Source of the DNA: Rhodococcus spelaei
Lineage (GTDB): Bacteria; Actinomycetota; Actinomycetes; Mycobacteriales; Mycobacteriaceae
Direction: 5' to 3'
Length of the DNA stretch: 64,000 bases
Assembly: GCF_006704125.1 (NCBI RefSeq)
Contig: NZ_VIGH01000001.1
Span: 62,001-126,000, forward strand
Shown: one piece after another, positions 9,575 to 17,870 of the stretch
Position numbering within the stretch: the first letter of the stretch is position 1
How the letters are laid out: each line of letters begins with the position of its first letter
The notes under the pieces: model-generated
Told to the model about the DNA's origin: nothing
The model's input: only the letters and a program-made list of their open reading frames with translations
Database searches by the model: none
Translations under genes and position numbers: made by a program

Positions 9575-10354
9575 GTGAACGACGCCGTCAGAACCGAATT
9601 CGACATCGACACGGGGATCGGCGCCGTCGTCCTGGACCGTCCCGCACAGCGGAACCCGCTGTCCACCAACGTAATGCGCCAGGTCACTGCAGCGCTGCGC
9701 AAGCTTTCCGTCGACCCGGCCGTGCGCGTCGTCGTGATCTCCGCCGCCGGGCCGGTGTTCTCCGCCGGGCACGACCTGTCCGAGATGATCGACCGCACCC
9801 TCGAAGACGAGCGCGAGATCTTCGACGTGTGCACCGAGATGACGGACACCGTCCAGCAGATCCCGCAGCCGGTGATCGCCGCGGTGCAGGGTCCGGCCAT
9901 CGCGGCCGGCTGCCAGCTGGCGGCGTCGTGTGACCTGGTGGTCGCGTCCTCGGCGGCGGTATTCGGGACGCCCGGAGTGCGGATCGGACTGTTCTGCTCC
10001 ACGCCCATGGTCGCGCTGAGCCGGTCCATCGGCCGCAAGCGCGCGCTGCAAATGCTGTTGACCGGCGAGACCATCGACGCCGACACGGCCGCCGACTGGG
10101 GCCTGGTCAACCTCGTGGTCGAGCCGGATCAGCTCGACGCACAGACCCGCGCGCTGGCCGCCAAGATCACCGGCGCCAGCCCGCTCACGCTGCAGATCGG
10201 GAAGCAGGCGTTCTACCGGCAGATCGACCTACCGCAGGATCAGGCCTACCGGGCGATGGCCGAGACCATGGCCACGAACGCCGTCACCTGCGACGCGCAG
10301 GAGGGGATGAGCGCGTTCCTCGACAAGCGCACGCCGGAGTGGCGGGGGAAGTAG
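9575..10354 (+). CDS. Enoyl-CoA hydratase/isomerase family protein, ECHDC3-like
   Basis: A 259-residue crotonase-fold protein. The oxyanion-hole segments are SAGHDLSEM (near 65) and GPAIAAGCQLA (near 110). At the positions where true enoyl-CoA hydratases carry their two catalytic glutamates, it reads TPGVRIGLFCSTP and ADTAADWGLV, so the first Glu is replaced by Gly and the second is absent. The GLFCSTP segment is shared with the ECHDC3 group, from memory of that family. It probably binds acyl-CoA but may not hydrate it. The GTG start has GAAGAGG upstream. No operon partner is visible. Confidence 0.85.
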   Translation: MNDAVRTEFDIDTGIGAVVLDRPAQRNPLSTNVMRQVTAALRKLSVDPAVRVVVISAAGPVFSAGHDLSEMIDRTLEDEREIFDVCTEMTDTVQQIPQPVIAAVQGPAIAAGCQLAASCDLVVASSAAVFGTPGVRIGLFCSTPMVALSRSIGRKRALQMLLTGETIDADTAADWGLVNLVVEPDQLDAQTRALAAKITGASPLTLQIGKQAFYRQIDLPQDQAYRAMAETMATNAVTCDAQEGMSAFLDKRTPEWRGK

Positions 10355-10489
10355 AGCGGCGGCGGATCGGCGTCGAAACTGCTACCGGTGTCGCAACGCT
10401 GAGTTACGGTTTCCGCTTGTCATTGGCGTCACGGTAGAGGGCCGGTGCGCCGCCGAGTCCGCATGGACATTCGACAGGGGGAGAACACC

Positions 10490-11362
10490 GTGAGGGTGAA
10501 GGCCGGAGTCAGGCGGTTAGTGGCGGTCGTGGGGGCACTGGTCGCCGTCACGGGTATCGCGTCGGGTGCGTCGGCGTCGGCCGATCCGCGACCCGGCCTC
10601 GAGTACGTCAATCTCGGCGACAGCTTCAGCGCCGGATCCGGCGTTTCCCCGATCATTCCCTCGCAGCCGCTGCCGTGCTGGCAGTCGGGGGCGAATTTCT
10701 CGCACATCGTCGCCGCGGAACTCGGCTACCGACTCACGGACGTGAGCTGCGGGGGCGCGAAGACGGACGACTTCTACCGAGCCCAGTACCCGGGCACGCG
10801 GCCGCAGCTCGAGGCACTGACGCCGACGACCGAGTTGGTGACGCTGATGATCGGTGGCAACAACAACGACACCTTCGCCGGAGCGATGGCGTCGTGCATC
10901 GGCGCAATGGTGTTGCACCCCGGCGCTTTCGACCCCTGCCGTGCGCAGTACGGCAACAGCTTGACCGCCCCGATCCTGACCAAGACCTACCCCGCGCTGG
11001 TCACCGCGCTGCATGACATCCACGCCAAGTCGCCCCGGGCCCGCGTCCTCATCGCCGGCTACCCGCTGCTGTTGCCGGCGAGCGGTAGCTGCGCGCCGCA
11101 GATGCCGATCGCCGAGGGCGACGTCGGGTACCTGCGTGACCTGCAGACCACACTGAACGACGCCGTCAAGCGTGCCGCCGAGGCGACCGACTCGACGTAC
11201 GTCGACATGGCGCAGGCGTCCGAGGGGAGGGACGGCTGCAAGCCGGTCGGGCAGCGCCTGGTCGAGCCGATGATCTTCGCCAATCAGCCGGTTCCGGTGC
11301 ACCCGAACGCCGACGGCGAGCGTGCCCTCGCGAACCAGGTCATGGCGGCGATCGGGCAGTAA
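10490..11362 (+). CDS. Secreted SGNH/GDSL-type esterase
   Basis: A 290-residue exported hydrolase of the SGNH family. A signal peptide (basic VRVKAGVRR, then a hydrophobic run, cleavage near ASASA-DP) precedes block I GDSFSAGSG near residue 45; block III GGNNND is near 123 and block V VPVHPNADG near 275. The Ser, Asn, Asp and His of the catalytic set are therefore all present. Several Cys pairs fit an extracellular protein. It would hydrolyse ester or lipid substrates outside the cell. The GTG at 10490 is preferred for its AGGGGGAG ribosome site and an intact signal peptide; an ATG at 10463 is possible. A long stem-loop follows the stop codon. Confidence 0.88.
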   Translation: MRVKAGVRRLVAVVGALVAVTGIASGASASADPRPGLEYVNLGDSFSAGSGVSPIIPSQPLPCWQSGANFSHIVAAELGYRLTDVSCGGAKTDDFYRAQYPGTRPQLEALTPTTELVTLMIGGNNNDTFAGAMASCIGAMVLHPGAFDPCRAQYGNSLTAPILTKTYPALVTALHDIHAKSPRARVLIAGYPLLLPASGSCAPQMPIAEGDVGYLRDLQTTLNDAVKRAAEATDSTYVDMAQASEGRDGCKPVGQRLVEPMIFANQPVPVHPNADGERALANQVMAAIGQ

Positions 11363-11378
11363 CCAGGCTCACCGACGG

Positions 11379-11422
11379 TCCGCCCTGGCCTCCGGTTCCC
11401 TCGGACCGGACGCCAGGGCGGA
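11379..11422. terminator. Intrinsic terminator of the SGNH esterase gene
   Basis: An 11-base perfect outer stem (TCCGCCCTGGC at 11379-11389 with 11412-11422) encloses an inner stem TCCGGT/ACCGGA. It starts 17 bases after the stop codon. Confidence 0.75.
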
Positions 11423-11426
11423 TGCG

Positions 11427-11457
11427 TGCCGATTATGCACTCCGTCATAATTGGGCA
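11427..11457. promoter_or_regulatory. Dyad upstream of the thioesterase gene, candidate operator
   Basis: ATTATG-N8-CATAAT is a perfect inverted repeat, extended outward by TGCC/GGCA with a one-base bulge. It lies 31 bases before the thioesterase start and is AT-rich against its surroundings, which favours a binding site over a terminator. The regulator is unknown. Confidence 0.4.
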
Positions 11458-11487
11458 CGATCCGTCAGCACCTGCGAGGAGCCCACC

Positions 11488-12309
11488 GTGACCGACACCG
11501 CCGCACCGCGACACCCCTTCGACGACGCCGTCGAACTGACCCCGGCGGGTGACGGCCGTTTCACCGGGCACACGTCCGCGAACTACGCCAACATGGTCGG
11601 TCCGTTCGGCGGCATCACCGCAGCGACCCTGTTGCGCGCGGCGGCGCAGCACCCGGACAGCCTCGGCGACCCCCTGTCGTTGACCGTCAACTTCGCGGGT
11701 CCGGTCGCCGAGGGCGCGTTCGAGATCTCCGCCCGGCCGGTCCGGACCAACAGGTCCACCCAGCACTGGGCGCTCGAACTCACCCAGGACGGGGTCGTCG
11801 CGACCACCGCCACCGCCGTGTTCGGCACCCGCCGCGACACGTGGTCCTCCGACGAGATCACCGCGCCGTCCGTACCCGATGCGGATTCCGTTGCACCCGA
11901 ATCCTTCCCGGACTTCATCGCGTGGGCGCGCAACTACGAGATGCGATTCGTCGAGGGCGGCATCCCGAAGACCGAGGCCGTCGAGCACCCGACCTCCACG
12001 TCGACGCTGTGGATGCGCGACCAGCCGGCCCGACCGCTCGACTTCGCCGCACTGACGGCCATGTGCGACATCTTCTTTCCGCGAGTGTTCCTGCGCCGCG
12101 GGCAGTACCTGCCAGCCGGCACGGTCACGCTGACCGTGTACTTCCACGCCGACGCAGCCACGCTCGCTGAGCAGGCCGGCGACGCGTTGCTCGGCTCCGC
12201 CCGCGCCCAGCGGTTCGGCAAGGGGTACTTCGACCAGTCCGCGGAGTTGTGGGGGCGCGACGGGGTGTTGCTGGCGACGACGCACCAGCTGGTGTACTTC
12301 AAGGGCTGA
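11488..12309 (+). CDS. Acyl-CoA thioesterase family protein (TesB-like double hotdog)
   Basis: A 273-residue protein with two hotdog repeats. The N-terminal half has YANMVGPFGGITAATLLRAA, and the C-terminal half carries MCDIFFPRVF with the likely catalytic Asp and ends FDQSAELWGRDGVLLATTHQ, the usual last strands of this family. It would hydrolyse acyl-CoA thioesters; the chain length is unknown. The GTG start has AGGAG 7 bases upstream. It is preceded by its own dyad and convergent with the epoxide-hydrolase-like gene. Confidence 0.85.
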   Translation: MTDTAAPRHPFDDAVELTPAGDGRFTGHTSANYANMVGPFGGITAATLLRAAAQHPDSLGDPLSLTVNFAGPVAEGAFEISARPVRTNRSTQHWALELTQDGVVATTATAVFGTRRDTWSSDEITAPSVPDADSVAPESFPDFIAWARNYEMRFVEGGIPKTEAVEHPTSTSTLWMRDQPARPLDFAALTAMCDIFFPRVFLRRGQYLPAGTVTLTVYFHADAATLAEQAGDALLGSARAQRFGKGYFDQSAELWGRDGVLLATTHQLVYFKG

Positions 12310-12325
12310 TCGGGCGGCGGGTTGT

Positions 12326-13195
12326 TCAGCCGCGCAGGTGGTCCCGCACGAGCCGGTTGACGACCTCGGGCTGCTCAAGCTGGAGGAAGTGCCCGGCACC
12401 GGGGATCATCGCGAATGTGCTTCCGACGGGCAGGGACGGTTCGGCGAGCGCCGCCAACCTCGGGTCGAGGCAGCCGTCGTTCGCGCCGTGCAGGTAGAGC
12501 ATCGGCGTGCGCGGCGGTCGCATCTCCGCCCCCTTCTCGTGGTGGTCCACCGCCGGTAAACCGAAGGGGCGCAACAGTGCTCGGTAGTAGCCGATCACCA
12601 TACTCCGATGGGCCGCGTCCGCCGTCGCGGCCAGCACTGCGGGCAGGTCCTCGGAGGCGTCGTAGCCGGGCGACCAGTCACGCCAGAGCTTGCGTACCAG
12701 TCGCTCGAAGTTGCGCTCGGGCACCCACGGCAGCTGGTTGAACGCCATGTACCAGCTGTTGCGGAGCTGCCGCGGGAGGATGGGCAGCACCCGACGGGAC
12801 CGCAGGGCGGAGAACGGCGGCACCGCCATTGCGACGACCTTCGCGAACGGGGAATCTCCATGCGCAGCAATCGCATTCGTCGCGGTTGCGCCCCAGTCGT
12901 GACCGATGATCGCCGCGTCCGGACCACCGCCCAGGTGCCGATAGATCCCGAGGACGTCCGAGACCAGGGCGGCCACGTCCCCGCGCCCGTCGGCCGGCAC
13001 ATCGGAGGGTGCATACCCGCGCAGGAACGGCGCGACCACGTACCAGCCGTCGGCTGCGAGCGCCGGTCCGAGGTGACGCCAGGTGTGGGCGGTGTCCGGA
13101 AACCCGTGCAGCAGGATCGCGAGCGGCCCGGTGGGCGATCCCCAGGTCAGTGCCGAGAGGGAGACCTGCGGGAGGTCGATGCGGATCTCTTCCAT
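12326..13195 (-). CDS. Epoxide hydrolase-type alpha/beta hydrolase
   Basis: A 289-residue alpha/beta hydrolase. The HGFPDTAHTW oxyanion region is near residue 34, the nucleophile elbow GHDWGA near 107 has Asp as nucleophile (epoxide hydrolase/dehalogenase type), the acid is in HGANDGCLD near 241, and the His is in GAGHFLQLEQP near 273. A cap domain lies between. The start ATG at 13195 lies 23 bases after the TetR stop codon, so the two genes form an operon and the regulator may control it. The natural substrate is unknown. Confidence 0.87.
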   Translation of the reverse strand: MEEIRIDLPQVSLSALTWGSPTGPLAILLHGFPDTAHTWRHLGPALAADGWYVVAPFLRGYAPSDVPADGRGDVAALVSDVLGIYRHLGGGPDAAIIGHDWGATATNAIAAHGDSPFAKVVAMAVPPFSALRSRRVLPILPRQLRNSWYMAFNQLPWVPERNFERLVRKLWRDWSPGYDASEDLPAVLAATADAAHRSMVIGYYRALLRPFGLPAVDHHEKGAEMRPPRTPMLYLHGANDGCLDPRLAALAEPSLPVGSTFAMIPGAGHFLQLEQPEVVNRLVRDHLRG

Positions 13196-13218
13196 GACGC
13201 CATCCTGGTCGACCGGAT

Positions 13219-13821
13219 TCACACCTGAGCGGCGATTGCCGTTCCCATCCAGCGTCGCAGGTATCGCCGCAGCTCGTCGTCGGTCCGTGGCGGATTGCCG
13301 GGAGAGACGAAGAACGACTGCATGGTTCGCAGGACGAACTCGACCAGGCCCTGCAGTGACGCGTCGTCGTACCCGTGGCGTTCCCAGTCGACGTCGAAGC
13401 GGCGGATCATCGTCATACCGAAGGCCTGCGCCTCGTCGGACGTCAGGCCGTCCGGGTGGATCGTCGAGTAGGAACTCGACAGCAGGATGCCCAGGTGCGG
13501 CGTCCGGCGCACCTCGGTGAGGGTGTAGACGACGCCTTCGGTCATCGCGTCGACCGGGTCGGCGAGGCCGCTCACCTGCCGCGTGAGCCGGTCGAGGAAG
13601 CCGTCGACGGACGCGATGGCCGCGGCGCGCATCAGGGCGTCGGCACTGGGGAAGTAGCGGTACACGGTCTGGCGGATGACGCCGAGCGACTCCGCGACGT
13701 CGGCGATGCTGATGGCCGCCCCCGTCCGGGCGATCACCTCGACCGCGGCGTCGACGATGCGGTGGGCGGCCTCCTCGTCGTCGACCGGCGGCCGGCCACC
13801 CCATCCACGTCTGCGCGCCAC
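13219..13821 (-). CDS. TetR/AcrR family transcriptional regulator
   Basis: A 200-residue repressor-type protein. The N-terminal helix-turn-helix is clear: IVDAAVEVIARTG, then ISIADVAESLGVIRQTVYRYF near residues 38-58. The C-terminal ligand domain is variable. It is followed by the epoxide-hydrolase-like gene in the same direction and faces the diiron-like gene across a 156-base gap that contains a 30-base dyad, the expected arrangement for a regulator controlling both sides. The GTG start has no strong ribosome site. Confidence 0.88.
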   Translation of the reverse strand: MARRRGWGGRPPVDDEEAAHRIVDAAVEVIARTGAAISIADVAESLGVIRQTVYRYFPSADALMRAAAIASVDGFLDRLTRQVSGLADPVDAMTEGVVYTLTEVRRTPHLGILLSSSYSTIHPDGLTSDEAQAFGMTMIRRFDVDWERHGYDDASLQGLVEFVLRTMQSFFVSPGNPPRTDDELRRYLRRWMGTAIAAQV

Positions 13822-13884
13822 CGGGCGGACGGTACCAGGACCGCGCTGGTCGGCGGTTGCTCCGCAGCGAATTCGGCGAAAGTC

Positions 13885-13914
13885 ATCATACACTTCGGCA
13901 TCTATTCGTATGAT
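13885..13914. promoter_or_regulatory. 30-base dyad in the divergent promoter region, candidate TetR operator
   Basis: ATCATAC (13885-13891) and GTATGAT (13908-13914) form a perfect inverted repeat separated by 16 bases. It lies between the TetR gene and the divergent diiron-like gene and is AT-rich for this genome. The arms may overlap both divergent -10 regions. Confidence 0.5.
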
Positions 13915-13977
13915 CGCGTCAACGCGGCCCCCACCTGCCCTGGGGTGCGCCCGCACCGACGAATCGAGGAAGCGCGC

Positions 13978-14925
13978 ATGACGGATCTGAAACCCCGGAA
14001 GATGGACTTCGGGTTCGAGGACCAGGACGTCCCGTTCTGCTGGAACCCGGAGAACCCGGCCTGGTCGAGCATGTCGAATGCGGTCTCGTTCCTGGCGATC
14101 GGCTTCGAGAAGATGATCGTGAAGCTGATCCTGCAGGCCAAGCCACTGATCACCGACCCCGAGGTGGCCGCTGAGGCGGCGGCGTTCATGCGCCAGGAGG
14201 GCCATCACTCCACCGCGCACCGCCAGCACGTCGCCGGCCTGATCCGCGCCTACCCCGGCTTGCAGAACACCCTCGACGCGGTGAACGGCGAATTCGATCT
14301 GCTCACCGAACGCACCTCGATCAACTACCGGCTCGCGTACACCGCCGACCTCGAGGCCACCTTCACTCCGGTGTTCAAGCTGATGCTCGACAACGAGGCG
14401 ACGCTGTTCGCGCCCGGCGACGACCGGGTCGCATCCCTGTTCCTCTGGCACTTCGTCGAGGAGGTCGAGCACCGCAGTTCGGCGCTGATCATCTACAACT
14501 CCGTCGTCGGCAACGAGCTCTACCGGATGCGGATGGCAGCCTCGATCTTCGCGCACGTGATGAAGTCGATCCGGATCGCGTGCGCCGGCTTCAACCAGCA
14601 CGTGCCGCTCTCCGAGCGGAAGGTCGACTCGATGTCGATGTTCGCCCGCCACCGGGCCAAGCAGCGGGTGCTCACCGCTTTCGCGCCGTACCTGACCAAG
14701 GGGCCGATGCCGCGGGCCTTCGACGGACTGAACATCGGTGAGCAGCTGGCTGCACTCAAGGGCGCCGTCCTCAGCCAGATGCCCGGTCACAACCCGGCAC
14801 ACGAGAAGCTGCCCGCCCTCGCCGACGACTGGTTCACCCGCTACGACGCCGGATACGACTGCACACGCTGGTACACCGGCTCCGACGAGACGCGTCCGCT
14901 GGCCGCCTCGGCGGAGGCGAACTGA
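13978..14925 (+). CDS. Metal-dependent hydrolase family protein (COG3687/PF10118), diiron-like
   Basis: A 315-residue cytoplasmic protein of the Metal_hydrol family. Metal-ligand-like helices are visible: RQEGHHSTAHR near 77, FNQH in the middle, and WHFVEEVEHRSS near 160; Glu-xx-His pairs of this sort suggest a ferritin-like diiron centre. The reaction is not established; members are often beside lipid or steroid genes. The ATG has GAGGAA upstream. It shares one base with the next gene (TGATG), so the two are translationally coupled, and it is divergent from a TetR regulator. Confidence 0.82.
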   Translation: MTDLKPRKMDFGFEDQDVPFCWNPENPAWSSMSNAVSFLAIGFEKMIVKLILQAKPLITDPEVAAEAAAFMRQEGHHSTAHRQHVAGLIRAYPGLQNTLDAVNGEFDLLTERTSINYRLAYTADLEATFTPVFKLMLDNEATLFAPGDDRVASLFLWHFVEEVEHRSSALIIYNSVVGNELYRMRMAASIFAHVMKSIRIACAGFNQHVPLSERKVDSMSMFARHRAKQRVLTAFAPYLTKGPMPRAFDGLNIGEQLAALKGAVLSQMPGHNPAHEKLPALADDWFTRYDAGYDCTRWYTGSDETRPLAASAEAN

Positions 14926-16085
14926 TGGCCGACCACTGCTCGGACACCTTCGCCGAACTCGCCACCAGGCTCGGGTTCTCGTGTCAGGAGGCGGGTGGCC
15001 TCGTCGAGTTCCGCAACCCCGCGGCCCTGGAGAACTGGACCCTGCCGGTCCTCGAGTTCACCATCGTGCTCGGCGCAGTGCTCGCGCTCGTCTACGCGAT
15101 CCTGCGGCTGCGGCGGCACGGTGATCCCACCAACCTCGTGCTCTGGTTCGGTGCGACCGCGTTCCTGTTCGTGATCGAGCCGCCGATCTACTTCCCGGCC
15201 ACGTTCGGCACCGAGGACTACCTCGGAACGATGTTCGCGCACAACGTGTTCACCGTCGACTTCCTGTGGGGCCGGCTCCCGCTGTACATCGTGGCGATCT
15301 ACCCGCTGATGGCGACCCTGGCGTTCGAGCTGGTCCGCATGCTGGGGATCTTCCGCCGGTACGGGGTGCTCCTCGGCGCGGTGTGTGTCGGCTTCGTCCA
15401 CCATGCGTTCTACGAGGTGTTCGACCAGCTCGGACCGCAACTGCGCTGGTGGGAGTGGACCCTCGACAACAAGGTCAACCTGCCCTTCTTCGATTCGGTT
15501 CCCCTGCCCAGCGTCGTGGTGTTCGCGGCGCTGTGGCCGATGTCGCTGGCGTTGTGTGTGCAGTTCTTCGTCGGCCGCCACGTCGACGCCGGCCGGCGCT
15601 TCTCCGGCTTGCAGCTGGTGTGGCGCACGGTCGTGATCGGTCTGACCGCGTCCGTCGGCGTGTTCGTGCTGCCGCTGCCGGCGACCGTCTTCGGCGTGGG
15701 CAGCGACACCGTCCGCGGGTTCCTCTACGCCGCCGAACTCGCCGTGCTGTCGGCGGTCGCGGTCGTGGTGATGGTGCGGCGGTGGTCGGCGCTGCGGGCG
15801 GGTGCCTCCGACGTGCCGCCGTACAGGAACCGTTTCGTGCAGGTCTACGCCCTCGTGTACCTCGTCGTCATGGGGCTGTTGTGGATCACCGCGTTGCCCG
15901 CGTTCTTCGACGCCGTCGACGGGGTCACGCCGAACGGCGATCCGATCGGCAACCTCTGGTACGCGCTCGCGTGCTTCGTGGTCGCGATTCTGGCCGTGGT
16001 GGCCACATTCACTGTGCCGCACAAGAAGTCCGACGCGGTCAGCACCGACACCGACGAGGAACTCGCGGCAACCGGCACCGCGTAG
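14925..16085 (+). CDS. Multi-pass membrane protein, function unknown
   Basis: A 386-residue integral membrane protein with about 8-9 hydrophobic helices, for example LPVLEFTIVLGAVLALVYAI near residue 50 and VYALVYLVVMGLLWITALPA near 315. Conserved-looking polar residues sit in EPPIYFPATFG and GFVHHAFYEVFDQLG; the HH and E of the latter fall at the end of a helix. The start overlaps the stop of the diiron-like gene by one base, so the pair probably acts together, perhaps as a membrane-associated oxidation system. A strong terminator ends the unit. I do not recognise a characterised family. Confidence 0.78.
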   Translation: MADHCSDTFAELATRLGFSCQEAGGLVEFRNPAALENWTLPVLEFTIVLGAVLALVYAILRLRRHGDPTNLVLWFGATAFLFVIEPPIYFPATFGTEDYLGTMFAHNVFTVDFLWGRLPLYIVAIYPLMATLAFELVRMLGIFRRYGVLLGAVCVGFVHHAFYEVFDQLGPQLRWWEWTLDNKVNLPFFDSVPLPSVVVFAALWPMSLALCVQFFVGRHVDAGRRFSGLQLVWRTVVIGLTASVGVFVLPLPATVFGVGSDTVRGFLYAAELAVLSAVAVVVMVRRWSALRAGASDVPPYRNRFVQVYALVYLVVMGLLWITALPAFFDAVDGVTPNGDPIGNLWYALACFVVAILAVVATFTVPHKKSDAVSTDTDEELAATGTA

Positions 16086-16094
16086 CCGACCCGG

Positions 16095-16133
16095 CGCGCG
16101 GCTGGATCCCCGGCCGAGGGATCCAGCCGCGCG
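16095..16133. terminator. Intrinsic terminator of the diiron-like/membrane protein operon
   Basis: A perfect 16-base stem (CGCGCGGCTGGATCCC, arms 16095-16110 and 16118-16133) with a 7-base loop starts 9 bases after the stop codon. Confidence 0.8.
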
Positions 16134-16220
16134 TCGACTGCACGATCGAGACCCGAACTCCCGTAGGCTTTTCGAGGCCCGGCGGTGTGGGGCGGCGTGC
16201 GAGTGGTGTGAGGAGGGCGC

Positions 16221-17156
16221 GTGCGGTTCACGCTGGACGATCTGATGACTGAGGTCCCTGCGGATCAGGTCGACGAAGCTCGGAGCTTCTACCGCTCGAG
16301 GGTGGCGGGCCGCGGCCCAGGCACTCCCGAGGAGTTGAGGGAAGTTCGGACGAGAAGGACCCCTCCTCCTCCCGCTGATCCACCGGCGATCGAGGAGACG
16401 GCCGAAGCCGGGGGAGCGCGTGTCCCGGTGAGGATCTTCACTCCCGCCGAAGGCCGAGCACGGGGCGTCTATCTGGACATCCACGGTGGCGGCTTCTACA
16501 TGGACTCCGCGGCGCGAGAAGACGTGCGTAACCGTGAGCTCGCAGACGCTCTCCGCATCGCCGTCGTCAGCGTCGACTACCGGCTGGCACCCGAGCACCC
16601 GTGGCCGGCCGCACCCGACGACTGTGAAACGGCGGCGCTCTGGCTCGTCGAACACGCTGATACCCGATTCGGATCGTCCCGACTGGCGATCGGGGGGCGA
16701 TCGGCGGGAGCGACGCTCGCTCTGGCAACGCTGCTCCGGCTGAGGGACAGGGGAGTAGTCGACGGGTTCACCGGCGCCGCACTCCAATTCGGCACCTATG
16801 ACTTGAGCGCGCAGACTCCGGCCGGGCGTCGGATCGCGGACGAGTACTTTCTCGAGGCCTACGTCGGGCACGTGGAAGACCGCACTGCTCCGGACATCTC
16901 GCCGGTCTACGGCAACCTCGGCGGCCTTCCCCCCGCGCTGCTCGTCGTCGGGAGCAAAGACGTGTTGCTGGAGGACAACCTCGCGATGGCAGGTCGGCTT
17001 TCCGCCGCCGGCAATGACGTCGAGCTCCGGATCTATCCCGAGTCGCCGCACGGGTTCACGGGCCACCCCACGGGCGTGGCCAGGACGGCGCTCAGCGGTG
17101 TCCATTCATGGCTGCTCGAGCGGGTCACCCGACCCGACAGTGTCGAGTTGGAGTGA
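16221..17156 (+). CDS. Alpha/beta hydrolase fold-3 (hormone-sensitive-lipase type) esterase
   Basis: A 311-residue esterase of the HSL group. The oxyanion motif DIHGGGFYMDS is near residue 90, and the acid and base are in GSKDVLLED near 246 and ESPHGF near 275. The nucleophile elbow near 156 reads GGRSAGAT where the family usually has GDSAGG, keeping the Ser but replacing the preceding Asp with Arg. VSVDYRLAPEHPWPA is typical. The GTG start has a strong GAGGAGGG ribosome site. It probably hydrolyses short acyl esters. It is convergent with the broken methyltransferase gene. Confidence 0.85.
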   Translation: MRFTLDDLMTEVPADQVDEARSFYRSRVAGRGPGTPEELREVRTRRTPPPPADPPAIEETAEAGGARVPVRIFTPAEGRARGVYLDIHGGGFYMDSAAREDVRNRELADALRIAVVSVDYRLAPEHPWPAAPDDCETAALWLVEHADTRFGSSRLAIGGRSAGATLALATLLRLRDRGVVDGFTGAALQFGTYDLSAQTPAGRRIADEYFLEAYVGHVEDRTAPDISPVYGNLGGLPPALLVVGSKDVLLEDNLAMAGRLSAAGNDVELRIYPESPHGFTGHPTGVARTALSGVHSWLLERVTRPDSVELE

Positions 17157-17165
17157 GAGCCGACC

Positions 17166-17792
17166 TCACTCGGTGCTCTGCCGGCGTGCGGTGACTGCGC
17201 CGTGCGGCCGGTAGCCGCTTCCCGTTCGCGTATGGGTCTCGATCACCTCGAAGCCGGCCACGACCAACTCCTGACTGAGGTCGGCCACCGGCCATCGGTA
17301 GGCAGTAGTCGCGGCATGGTCGAAGGGCCCTACGGTTGCTCCTTCGAAGAAACCCACCAACAAGCCGCCGCCCGGCCGAATCACGCGCGCGAACTCGGCG
17401 AGCGGAGTCTGGATGTCCTGCGGGCTGTGGTGGATGAGCGAGTACCAGGAAAGCACACCACCCAGTGATTCCGACGGGGCGTCCAACGCCTCGAAGCCGC
17501 CGAGTTCGAAGGAGAGGTCCGGATACTGAATCCGAGCTCGTTCAACGAACTCGGGCACCAGATCGATACCGCTGACGGCTATTCCGCGCTCGGCCACGAA
17601 GTCTGTCCACTGCCCCGGACCACACCCGGCGTCGATCACGGGGCCCGTCAGGGTGGCGGCCCAGCTGCTCACCAGGGCCCGATCGGACGGGTGAGTGGAG
17701 GCGATGCTGCCGAAGAGATCCACCTACTCCCGGGATCGGGCCGAGTACGCGTCTCGGACGGTGTCGCCTGGTTGGACGCTCGTGTTTGCCAT
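17166..17792 (-). pseudogene. SAM-dependent methyltransferase interrupted by an in-frame amber codon
   Basis: Reading from an ATG at 17792 gives MANTSVQPGDTVRDAYSARS-RE, then TAG at 17726-17724, then GTG-initiated VDLFGSIASTHPSDR in the same frame. Relatives typically have a Tyr here (the Y of an EY-xxLFGS-type segment), so a single TAC/TAT to TAG change explains the break. Downstream, the class I methyltransferase core is intact: motif I VIDAGCGPGQW near residue 50 and later GGVLSWYSLIHHS and RVIRPGGGLLVGFFE. Restart at GTG 17723 would give 185 residues lacking the N-terminal helix. It is either a recent pseudogene, a truncated but working enzyme, or a sequencing error. Substrate unknown. 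Confidence 0.75.
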
Positions 17793-17870
17793 GCCGTCCA
17801 TGATCGCCGACCGGGTGCCCCGTACGCCGAAACCGATGGCCGGCCGTGTTACCCGCGGTAGTCTCGAGCG

